From positions 1-53,173 of the forward strand of contig SUVJ01000006.1 of NCBI GenBank assembly GCA_015062045.1: a DNA stretch of 53,173 bases. The letters are read 5' to 3'. This document shows, one piece after another, positions 6,563 to 12,959 of this stretch (its first letter is position 1; each line of letters begins with the position of its first letter). The DNA is from Akkermansiaceae bacterium. Lineage in GTDB: Bacteria > Verrucomicrobiota > Verrucomicrobiia > Verrucomicrobiales > Akkermansiaceae. The position numbers and the translations under genes were made by a program. Under the pieces are notes generated by a model, which was not told the origin of the DNA, did no database searches, and saw only the letters and a list, made by a program, of their open reading frames with translations.

Positions 6563-6759
6563 TTAGCCAACTTAGCAACCAAAATTTGCTTATACAGCGG
6601 CATCCCGCAAGCCTTAGCCCTAGCCAGCATAGCCTGCTCCTCCCAGGGCAAACGCAACGCCATCTGCTCCAGTTTCTCCATGCCAAGCTCGCTCAACGTC
6701 AGAGCCCTTAACTCACAACGCTCTCTCTTCTCACGCTTCTGGTTCTTGGTAAGCGGCAT
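6532..6759 (-). CDS. Small basic phage protein, unknown function
   Basis: 75 residues from ATG 6759, with AAGGAGC upstream. The N-terminus is very basic (LTKNQKREKRERCE). Helices with MEKLEQMALRLPWEEQAMLARA and YKQILVAKLANF follow. The last residues (SMKKGVFL) come from the 20-bp tandem duplication, so the C-terminus was probably altered by that event. It is the first gene downstream of the double operator at 6877-6913, so it is likely under ribbon-helix-helix control. Confidence 0.5.
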   Translation of the reverse strand: MPLTKNQKREKRERCELRALTLSELGMEKLEQMALRLPWEEQAMLARAKACGMPLYKQILVAKLANFSMKKGVFL

Positions 6760-6783
6760 AAAGCTCCTTCCGTGTGTCTGTAA

Positions 6784-6804
6784 TGTTTAATTTTTAATCT
6801 TGAA
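6784..6804 (-). repeat. Weak heptad run upstream of the leftward operon
   Basis: TGTTTAA, TTTTTAA and TCTTGAA follow one 7-bp phase, a degenerate version of the junction arrays further down the operon. At 6821-6838 lies the palindrome GGCGGACTTCAGTCCGCC, a strong hairpin of unknown role. Confidence 0.35.
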
Positions 6805-6876
6805 AGTTACCCTCGTAGCGGCGGACTTCAGTCCGCCTCAATATTCCACCTGCCTTAACCAGGCATAATCCGGATA

Positions 6877-6913
6877 GGTGGGATACACCTAATGTAAAAA
6901 GGTGGGATACACC
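6877..6913. promoter_or_regulatory. Double operator, two copies of GGTGGGATACACC
   Basis: GGTGGGATACACC occurs at 6877-6889 and 6901-6913, 24 bp apart, and twice more in inverted orientation near the regulator genes. The site has GGTG/CACC inverted ends, as expected for a dimeric DNA-binding protein. It lies between the regulators and the leftward operon, so it probably controls that operon. Confidence 0.7.
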
Positions 6914-6926
6914 CGAGGCAAAAAAT

Positions 6927-7130
6927 TTAATTCTGATTTTCAACCTCCTCCACATACTTCAGTGCTGCAAAACGCACAAAACCGGCAACACTCCGTCCAG
7001 TATCTTTTGCCGCTTGCAACAACTTATCACCATCTTCACGCGCAAACTTCAACGTGACAGAACGCCAAGATTTACCCTTCGGGTGTATCCCACCCGAAAC
7101 AGGCTTATTTTCTGCTTCTACCTTAACCAT
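6927..7130 (-). CDS. Ribbon-helix-helix (Arc/CopG-type) regulator 2
   Basis: 67 residues from ATG 7130, which overlaps the neighbourhood of the upstream stop (TGATATG). The C-terminal 40 residues fit a ribbon-helix-helix: strand WRSVTLKFA, helix EDGDKLLQAAKDTG, turn RSVAG, helix FVRFAALKYVEEV. It is the second of two such genes in tandem. An operator copy (7082-7094) lies inside its own coding sequence and encodes GGIHPKG. The two small proteins probably form the element's repressor circuit. A longer frame from 7184 overlaps regulator 1 and is rejected. Confidence 0.75.
   Translation of the reverse strand: MVKVEAENKPVSGGIHPKGKSWRSVTLKFAREDGDKLLQAAKDTGRSVAGFVRFAALKYVEEVENQN
7082..7094. promoter_or_regulatory. 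Operator copy inside the regulator 2 gene
   Basis: GGTGTATCCCACC is the reverse complement of the operator at 6877 and 6901. It lies in the 5' third of the regulator 2 coding region. Confidence 0.65.
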
Positions 7131-7131
7131 A

Positions 7132-7305
7132 TCAATTAGAGTCCTTCTTGTTTTTTTCCAACTCAACCTGACGCATAGCCGCACGTCTCAAAAACTCCGT
7201 ACGCGTCAAGCCCAACCGAGCAGCCGCAGCATCAATAGCAGCCAACTCAGCCTTCTTAAAGGCTGCTGTAAACTGTTTCTTATCTGTCGCACGCTGTCCC
7301 GGCAT
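7132..7305 (-). CDS. Ribbon-helix-helix (Arc/CopG-type) regulator 1
   Basis: 57 residues from ATG 7305; an ATG at 7311 is in frame but lies directly against the -10 element. The sequence MPGQRATDKKQFTAAF is followed by helix KKAELAAIDAAAARLG, turn LTRTE and helix FLRRAAMRQVELEK, the ribbon-helix-helix pattern. The promoter at 7312-7340 places the transcription start at the A of this ATG, predicting a leaderless mRNA. An operator fills that promoter's spacer, so the gene is very likely autorepressed by itself or by regulator 2. Confidence 0.75.
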   Translation of the reverse strand: MPGQRATDKKQFTAAFKKAELAAIDAAAARLGLTRTEFLRRAAMRQVELEKNKKDSN

Positions 7306-7311
7306 GCCCAT

Positions 7312-7340
7312 ACTCTAGCAGGTGTATCCCACCCTGTCAA
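7312..7340 (-). promoter_or_regulatory. Regulator promoter with operator in the spacer
   Basis: On the minus strand TTGACA (7335-7340) and TAGAGT (7312-7317) are 17 bp apart. The operator GGTGGGATACACC (7321-7333) occupies the spacer, so a bound repressor would block RNA polymerase. Confidence 0.8.
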
Positions 7341-7426
7341 TAAAAAACTACAATTTTTTGTACTTTTTTGCTATTTTTTGCAATTTTTTACCTTGTTTTA
7401 CTGCCACCACCTGCTAAAATCACCAC

Positions 7427-7822
7427 ATGGCGAAACAACTTGCATGCATAAAATGCGGGGCCCCCCGCAACACAAACTCATACTATTGCCCACAATGCGA
7501 CAAAGAGTGGCAAAACACCCACGACGCAGAGGAAAACAAAACGTGCCAAAGGTGTGGCGGCATCAACACAACAGCCGAGGACTACTGCCCAGCCTGCCAA
7601 GCAGAACTTAATCCCCAAAAAACAATCGGCTGCCTATACTCATGGCTGATTTTCATTGCTGCCTGGCTCATTTTATGCCTCGCAGCCGGATTCACATGCA
7701 CACTATTAAAAATAACCCCTCCCAAGGGCATCTTACTTGTACTGATAATCATCATACCGGCAGCAATAATAAGATGGATAATAGTAAGAGCCATAGAAAA
7801 AAGGCTCAACACAAAACAGTAA
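7427..7822 (+). CDS. Double zinc-ribbon membrane protein
   Basis: 131 residues from ATG 7427. Two zinc ribbons are visible: CIKCGAPRN...YYCPQC (about 7-26) and CQRCGGINT...YCPAC (about 42-60). Two membrane spans follow (about 69-90 and 100-118) and a basic tail. It is the only rightward gene in this part of the element, divergent from the regulators and convergent with the integrase. That position is typical of cargo genes expressed in the lysogen. The molecular role is unknown. Confidence 0.6.
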   Translation: MAKQLACIKCGAPRNTNSYYCPQCDKEWQNTHDAEENKTCQRCGGINTTAEDYCPACQAELNPQKTIGCLYSWLIFIAAWLILCLAAGFTCTLLKITPPKGILLVLIIIIPAAIIRWIIVRAIEKRLNTKQ

Positions 7823-7910
7823 CCTGATACATGCTCTTACCTTCATCATCGCGGTAGAACTCACCCCCGCACATAGCCGCGCATTTAACTGCGCACCTTG
7901 CACAAAAAAG

Positions 7911-7927
7911 CCCCGCAACATGCGGGG
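7911..7927. terminator. Bidirectional intrinsic terminator
   Basis: CCCCGCA (7911-7917), a 3-base loop and TGCGGGG (7921-7927), flanked by A-rich and T-rich runs on the two sides. It separates the convergent zinc-ribbon and integrase genes. Confidence 0.85.
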
Positions 7928-7935
7928 TTTTTATT

Positions 7936-9090
7936 TTAGAGCGAAAGCCCACAAAATGCTACATTCCCTGGCAACACCTGCCAAAAGCGCTCCGCATCCG
8001 CAGGAGTCACCGCAGCTCGATAATGCACAAACAACGTATCAGAGCCACGGCTATGCCCCATAGCCGTCTTCAGAGCCCCCTCATCCTTATAGAGAGCCAA
8101 ATGGTAAGACGCAAACGAGTGGCGCGCCGCATCATTCGCCCGCTGCACCCCCGCAGCCTTCAGCACATCACGTCTCTTACGAGTCCAATTAGCAGGGCAC
8201 ACCAACTGCCCGGCCTCCCCACGCACCCCCTCCAGAGCCAACCACGCCTCAAGAGTCGGCAACACCTCCACAATACGCACCTGCTGCCTCTTAGCCACAG
8301 ACGGGCGAATATACACAAACCCATCCCGCACATCTCCCCACCTCAAACGCGTCAACTCAGTCGGGCGAATCCCCGCAAACAGCAACAGAGCAAACGCCCC
8401 CACACAATCCGTAGGAGCCGCCTGCAAAACCCTGCGCACCTCATCCGGCGTATACACATCAACCTCATCCTGCGTACGCGTACGCACCCTCTCCACCCTC
8501 TCAAACGGATTCTCCCGTAAATACTCCTGCCTCACCGCATAAGAAAACGCCGGCCTCAGCGTCCGAATCACAAACGCCTTATACCCGGCAGAATCAAACC
8601 TGGCAGACAACCAGCCCTCCAACACCCGACCGGACACCTCCCTGAGCTCCTTCCCGGCAAACTCCGCCAAAAACAACTTTGCCACCGTAGCAAAATTACG
8701 GCGAGACACCGCAGACCAACCCGCAGCCTTCGCCGCCGCAAACTCCTCACACAACTGCTCCACCTTCAACCCGCGCCCCCCCGCCTGCAACACCGGCAGA
8801 GCAGCCTCCACCGCCTGCACCAAAGACACCGCACCGGCCAACCCGGCCTCAGCCAACAGCTCCAGAGCCCGCTGCGCATCCACCACCTGAGCATTACTCA
8901 ACACCTGCACCTTAGACTCCGTACTCACCGCAGCCTGCAACTCCTGTCTTCCCCTCTCAGCCTCAGCCTTAGTTGGCCAATAATGATACCCCGCCTTTCC
9001 GGACGGATTAAGATACGCAGGAACATGGATACCGTAAAAAACGTACCCATTCTTCTCAAACCGCTTCACCTTAAACTTCGGAAAACGCAT
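7936..9090 (-). CDS. Tyrosine recombinase (phage-type integrase)
   Basis: 384 residues from ATG 9090. The N-terminal quarter is an arm-binding-like domain, then a SAM-like core-binding domain (about 110-185). The catalytic domain has AGIRPTELTRLRWGD (first catalytic Arg), ARHSFASYHLALY (second Arg box; the usual preceding His appears as Asn in NDAARHS), and GHSRGSDTLFVHYR (third box with nucleophile Tyr). It catalyses site-specific integration and excision. It lies 140 bp from the 3' end of tRNA-Ser(GGA), the usual attachment target, with the element extending leftwards. Confidence 0.88.
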   Translation of the reverse strand: MRFPKFKVKRFEKNGYVFYGIHVPAYLNPSGKAGYHYWPTKAEAERGRQELQAAVSTESKVQVLSNAQVVDAQRALELLAEAGLAGAVSLVQAVEAALPVLQAGGRGLKVEQLCEEFAAAKAAGWSAVSRRNFATVAKLFLAEFAGKELREVSGRVLEGWLSARFDSAGYKAFVIRTLRPAFSYAVRQEYLRENPFERVERVRTRTQDEVDVYTPDEVRRVLQAAPTDCVGAFALLLFAGIRPTELTRLRWGDVRDGFVYIRPSVAKRQQVRIVEVLPTLEAWLALEGVRGEAGQLVCPANWTRKRRDVLKAAGVQRANDAARHSFASYHLALYKDEGALKTAMGHSRGSDTLFVHYRAAVTPADAERFWQVLPGNVAFCGLSL

Positions 9091-9110
9091 CGCAACATCA
9101 CCCTTTCTAT

Positions 9111-9130
9111 TCCAGTTTATTCCAGTTTAT
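9111..9130. repeat. Direct repeat TCCAGTTTAT x2
   Basis: Two adjacent 10-bp copies just upstream of the integrase start and 100 bp from the tRNA-Ser 3' end. They are candidate arm-type integrase sites. Confidence 0.4.
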
Positions 9131-9198
9131 TTCAGGAAATATGTGTATTATATGTAAAATCTGTAAAATATCAAGCAAAAAATCCACCTAACAAAAAC

Positions 9199-9223
9199 CC
9201 CTAAGACTCTTTAAGCCTTAGGG
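9199..9223 (-). terminator. Terminator after tRNA-Ser
   Basis: On the minus strand CCCTAAG pairs with CTTAGGG around an 11-base loop, followed by GTTTTTG. It begins 7 bases after the tRNA 3' end. Confidence 0.65.
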
Positions 9224-9229
9224 ATTTAG

Positions 9230-9317
9230 CGGACAGGGAGGGATTCGAACCCTCGGTACGCTTTTGACGTACACACGATTTCCAATCGTGCTCTTTCGAC
9301 CACTCAGACACCTGCCC
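9230..9317 (-). tRNA. tRNA-Ser (anticodon GGA), probable integration site
   Basis: The minus strand gives acceptor GGGCAGG pairing with CCTGTCC, G73, and anticodon stem CACGA/TCGTG with loop TTGGAAA (anticodon GGA). A long class II variable arm (TACG...CGTA type) and T-arm GAGGG TTCGAAT CCCTC complete it. No CCA is encoded. The integrase lies on its 3' side, so its 3' half is the likely attL or attR core; the other end of the element is outside the window. Confidence 0.92.
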
Positions 9318-9424
9318 AGTCGAACTTGCGGGAGCACTCACCGCAGTGGGTGCGGGGAGACTATACGCTAAAATAAAAGTAAATGCAAGCTTTATTTTTG
9401 AAAAATTGATTTTTTTAGGTGAAA

Positions 9425-9455
9425 AAGCCGCAAAATCAGGAAGATTTTGCGGCTT
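9425..9455 (-). terminator. folD terminator
   Basis: AAGCCGCAAAATC (9425-9437) and GATTTTGCGGCTT (9443-9455) form a 13-bp stem with a 5-base loop, followed on the minus strand by a T run. Confidence 0.8.
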
Positions 9456-9481
9456 GAAGAGTTAAAAGGAGAATAGGCTAA

Positions 9482-10360
9482 TCAGCGAGTGAGCTGACGA
9501 CAAGCTTTAACGGTGTTGGCCATGAGGAGGGCAATGGTCATGGGGCCTACACCACCGGGCACGGGGGTGATGGCAGAGCATTTGTCTTTTACGCTTTCAT
9601 AGTCAACATCACCCACAATGCGATAGCCACGCGGGCGAGAGGCATCGGGGATGCGATTGATGCCGACATCCAGCACCACGGCGCCTTCCTTTACATAGTC
9701 GGCGGTCACCATCTCGGGGCGACCGACGGCGGCAACAATGATGTCTGCCGTGCGGCACAGTGCGGGGAGATCTTTTGTGCGAGAGTGGGCAATAGTGACG
9801 GTAGCATTGGCTTTTTTGCTCACGAGAAGATTGGCCATGGGTTTGCCAACAATCATGCTGCGGCCAATCACCACGGCGTGTTTGCCGGCGGTTTCGATGT
9901 TGTAAGCCTTGAGCAGCTCCATGCACCCCTGGGGTGTACAGGGCACAAAGCCTTCTTCATCTTCCAGCACGAGTTTGGCAACGTTGATGGGGTGGAAACC
10001 GTCGACATCCTTACGGGGGTCGATATTAAGAATAACGGCTTCTTCATCGATGTGCTTGGGGGGAGGGCTCTGCACTAAGATGCCGTGAATGCGGTCATCT
10101 GCATTGAGTTTATGAATCAGGGCCACTAATTCCTCCTGTGTGGTTTCTGTGGGGAGCTCCCATTTTTGTGAGTAGATGCCGAGCTCTTCACAAGCTTTAA
10201 CTTTGGAGCCGACGTATACTTGAGAGGCGGGATCCTCACCCACAAGAACAACGGCTAAGCCCGGTGTATGGCCTTGAGCCTTCAGCGCGGCAATCTCCTC
10301 GATGAGGCCGGCACGTATTTGCTGTGCCACTTCTTTACCGTTAATAATGGTGGTAGACAT
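9482..10360 (-). CDS. folD: Bifunctional methylenetetrahydrofolate dehydrogenase / cyclohydrolase
   Basis: 292 residues, the usual length. Visible motifs are [22 protein letters not shown] (with the catalytic Lys of YxxxK), a [13 protein letters not shown] loop, [14 protein letters not shown], and the Rossmann signature [17 protein letters not shown]. The C-terminal [18 protein letters not shown] is also present. It interconverts 5,10-methylene-THF and 10-formyl-THF in the cytosol and feeds purine and formyl-Met synthesis. It follows the acyltransferase gene by 20 bp in the leftward block and is closed by the hairpin at 9425-9455. Confidence 0.97.
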   Translation of the reverse strand: MSTTIINGKEVAQQIRAGLIEEIAALKAQGHTPGLAVVLVGEDPASQVYVGSKVKACEELGIYSQKWELPTETTQEELVALIHKLNADDRIHGILVQSPPPKHIDEEAVILNIDPRKDVDGFHPINVAKLVLEDEEGFVPCTPQGCMELLKAYNIETAGKHAVVIGRSMIVGKPMANLLVSKKANATVTIAHSRTKDLPALCRTADIIVAAVGRPEMVTADYVKEGAVVLDVGINRIPDASRPRGYRIVGDVDYESVKDKCSAITPVPGGVGPMTIALLMANTVKACRQLTR

Positions 10361-10380
10361 ATAAGATAGCGGGGAATGAT

Positions 10381-11067
10381 TTAAGATTTTTCGGGATGGA
10401 TGGGTTCAAAATCAGGGGTGCCGGCGGCAAGGGCCTGATTGAGTTTCTCGCAGTATTCCTGCTGTTGCTCCGGAGTAAGCTCTGCGGGTACTTCTATACA
10501 TTTGGCCAGGTGCACCACAACACGGGAGAAAGGTTTGGGGATAATGAAGCCATCCCAAGCTTTTTTGATGCGCCAATAGGAGCTGTAACTGATACGCGCG
10601 GGGACTATGGGCAAGCCACTGACGGAGGCAAGTTTAATGACACCGGGGTGGCACTTATAGATGGGGCCTTTGGGGCCATCCGGGGTGATGCACATGCTGC
10701 AACCGTCCCTGAGCTCGCGCAACATATCCATGAAGCCGGCAACCCCACGGCGCCGGCTGGAGCCACGCACGGCCCGCATGCCGTAATCTTTGGCTACCGT
10801 GGCGAGCAAGGCACCATCCTTACTGGCACTGGTGAGCATGCTCATTTGCACTTTTTTGCCTTTTATAACATACCTATACACATAGCAAGGTACAAAGACT
10901 CTGTTATGCCAAAGGGCAATAATGCACTGGAAGCTGCCCATGGGTTTGCCATCAGAATCCTCTAAAATTACTTTTTTACGAAGCGTAAAGCATATCAGAG
11001 TAATAAAGAACCATACCAGATGCCCTACCGGAACCGTCCACCATTTTTTTCGTAATTCGGATGACAT
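10381..11067 (-). CDS. DUF374 lysophospholipid acyltransferase-like protein
   Basis: 228 residues from ATG 11067; an upstream TTG at 11076 is less likely. The N-terminal segment is hydrophobic ([18 protein letters not shown]). Then come [12 protein letters not shown] (the H(x)4-like acyltransferase box appears as WHNR), [39 protein letters not shown] and a [12 protein letters not shown] strand, the order seen in the DUF374 branch of the PlsC-like acyltransferases. It probably transfers acyl chains to a lipid A or glycerolipid precursor at the inner membrane. It starts 12 bases after the stop of the AsmA-like gene. Confidence 0.7.
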   Translation of the reverse strand: MSSELRKKWWTVPVGHLVWFFITLICFTLRKKVILEDSDGKPMGSFQCIIALWHNRVFVPCYVYRYVIKGKKVQMSMLTSASKDGALLATVAKDYGMRAVRGSSRRRGVAGFMDMLRELRDGCSMCITPDGPKGPIYKCHPGVIKLASVSGLPIVPARISYSSYWRIKKAWDGFIIPKPFSRVVVHLAKCIEVPAELTPEQQQEYCEKLNQALAAGTPDFEPIHPEKS

Positions 11068-11081
11068 ACAATGCAAAATGA

Positions 11082-12950
11082 TCAGAACTTGATAGAAGGA
11101 TCTGCCGGGGCCGTACCGGGAGTGCTTTTGAAGATATCGTTCTCATCCTTAACACCAAAGAATTCATCGTCAGACATTTCGTTCTTCTTTTCTTCTTCGG
11201 TTTTAAAGATGTCGTCTTTGGTATCAACAGCAGAATCTGTTGTACCGTTTTGCTCGGGATCATTAGCCTTAATCACATCCGGTACAGAGTCAACATCAAA
11301 TATACCCTCTGCCCGGATAAGGGTACTACGAGCCTCTGCTGTAGCATCAACCTGTGAGCGGCTGTCGTCTTGCGGAAGGATGGATACGCCGGAGAGCGTT
11401 GTCTTCAATACACAGCGTAAGTCGTTCTTAGGATCAGCAGAGAAAATGGGGTCTATAACACCGCCTTTGTACTCGCTGTTCAAAACCTTACGCGGTAAAG
11501 AGTATGTTAAATGTCCGCTGAGGGGCAAATCATTCCACTGACCGTTAGCAGAGTTCATGTTTACTGTCATCTGCCCATGGATAGAAATATCCGTCGAGCC
11601 TCTTTCAACCATAGCACCATCTGCAATATCAAGCACCATCTCACCGTTGGCCCGGGAGAGCGTTACCCACGCCTGTGCGAAATTAATCTTAGTATATTTA
11701 CGGTTTTGGTTTGCATTGACAATGTGTGTAATGTAAACGGATTTGGCATCTAAATCCGTATCACGGAACTGAACATCGGTAATCATCATTTTGCCGGAGA
11801 ATACGGCGGGGGCTCCGGCAGGAGATAAGGTCATCTTAATACGCTCGGCATTTTCGTTGCGGGAGGAAGAAACTTCTGCTCCGAAAATTTTATCATAAAC
11901 CCCGTGCGTAAGCAAAGCAAAAGGCAAGCTTGCAATTTCAAGTTCATAAGGGCCATAAAGACTTTCACCTTCACCAATACGGCCATGAATAATAAAATCG
12001 GCAGTTACTAACTCCTTGGCATTCAGAGAGGAAATAGAGTCTCGCTCCGCCTCTTTATCACGCAGCAAACTGTTGGGGTCCTGACAGTTAACGCGAATAT
12101 CCTCAACCGATACAGAGGAAAGGAACAACTTGGCATCCAACAAATTAAAGTTGTAACGCATGTGGTTGCTCAGTTCTTTACCGACACCGGCAAGGGTCAA
12201 TGTACCTTTATTGATGATAACAACCTGACCGGAATCCGCCCCGGCAGAGTGATACATCTGCGCCTCGGCATTCTTCAAGGTAACAGGAGATTCATCCGGA
12301 TGCCCGACGGAGAAACTGAGCTTAGCACAGCTGACATTTTTTATATTCCAAATCGGCTCGGCACCGGCCCAGCGTGGTAACATTAATTTATCATATCCCT
12401 TGCGTAAACGAATATCCGCAACCTTAACGGATAAATTATCCGTTTGGAATTCACCTGCAATAAAAGAAGAAACGGCTAACGAAGCATTCATGCCGTTGAG
12501 TTCAACTTTTTCCAACATTGAAGACTCCGGGAAACGGGCAATTAAACGGTCAATGGTGAGCTTCATACCCTCCACACGAGGGTTGGTAATCTCTATAGAC
12601 TCAGCCCCCCATGCAGCACACAGCTCTTGCTTTTTCTCATTAAAATAGGATTCTGAACACATTTCAGACATCCTGTACAGGTAAAAAGCAACCAATGCAG
12701 AGGCAAGAAGAAAGAAACCCAATAAGCCTACAAGGAATTTTTTACGAGAGCGGCGGTTCTTCTCATCATTAGATACCATGACCTTACGTTTCTTGGTCAC
12801 ACGAATCACTTTAGTACCATCCGCACGCACAACAACCTCTCGGGATTTCTCACGAGAGGGTTTGTCGTTATTCAATTGGTTGATGATGTTTCTAACCTGA
12901 GAATTATCATCACCTTCACGCGTATATTTATCTTCGTTGTTATTACTCAT
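11082..12950 (-). CDS. AsmA-like, single-span membrane protein
   Basis: 622 residues from ATG 12950. About 70 basic residues (KVIRVTKKRKVMVSNDEKNRRSRKK) precede one membrane span (FLVGLLGFFLLASALVAFYLY, about 74-94). A long beta-rich part outside the cytoplasm follows, with repeating patterns like VELNGMNASLAVSSFIAGEFQTDNLSVKVADIRLR that resemble AsmA/DUF748 lipid-transfer or envelope-biogenesis proteins. The C-terminal 90 residues are acidic and low complexity. It starts 9 bases after the secretin stop, so the two are probably co-transcribed and may work together at the envelope. The AsmA link is inferred from pattern. Confidence 0.5.
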   Translation of the reverse strand: MSNNNEDKYTREGDDNSQVRNIINQLNNDKPSREKSREVVVRADGTKVIRVTKKRKVMVSNDEKNRRSRKKFLVGLLGFFLLASALVAFYLYRMSEMCSESYFNEKKQELCAAWGAESIEITNPRVEGMKLTIDRLIARFPESSMLEKVELNGMNASLAVSSFIAGEFQTDNLSVKVADIRLRKGYDKLMLPRWAGAEPIWNIKNVSCAKLSFSVGHPDESPVTLKNAEAQMYHSAGADSGQVVIINKGTLTLAGVGKELSNHMRYNFNLLDAKLFLSSVSVEDIRVNCQDPNSLLRDKEAERDSISSLNAKELVTADFIIHGRIGEGESLYGPYELEIASLPFALLTHGVYDKIFGAEVSSSRNENAERIKMTLSPAGAPAVFSGKMMITDVQFRDTDLDAKSVYITHIVNANQNRKYTKINFAQAWVTLSRANGEMVLDIADGAMVERGSTDISIHGQMTVNMNSANGQWNDLPLSGHLTYSLPRKVLNSEYKGGVIDPIFSADPKNDLRCVLKTTLSGVSILPQDDSRSQVDATAEARSTLIRAEGIFDVDSVPDVIKANDPEQNGTTDSAVDTKDDIFKTEEEKKNEMSDDEFFGVKDENDIFKSTPGTAPADPSIKF

Positions 12951-12959
12951 GATTTAGTA

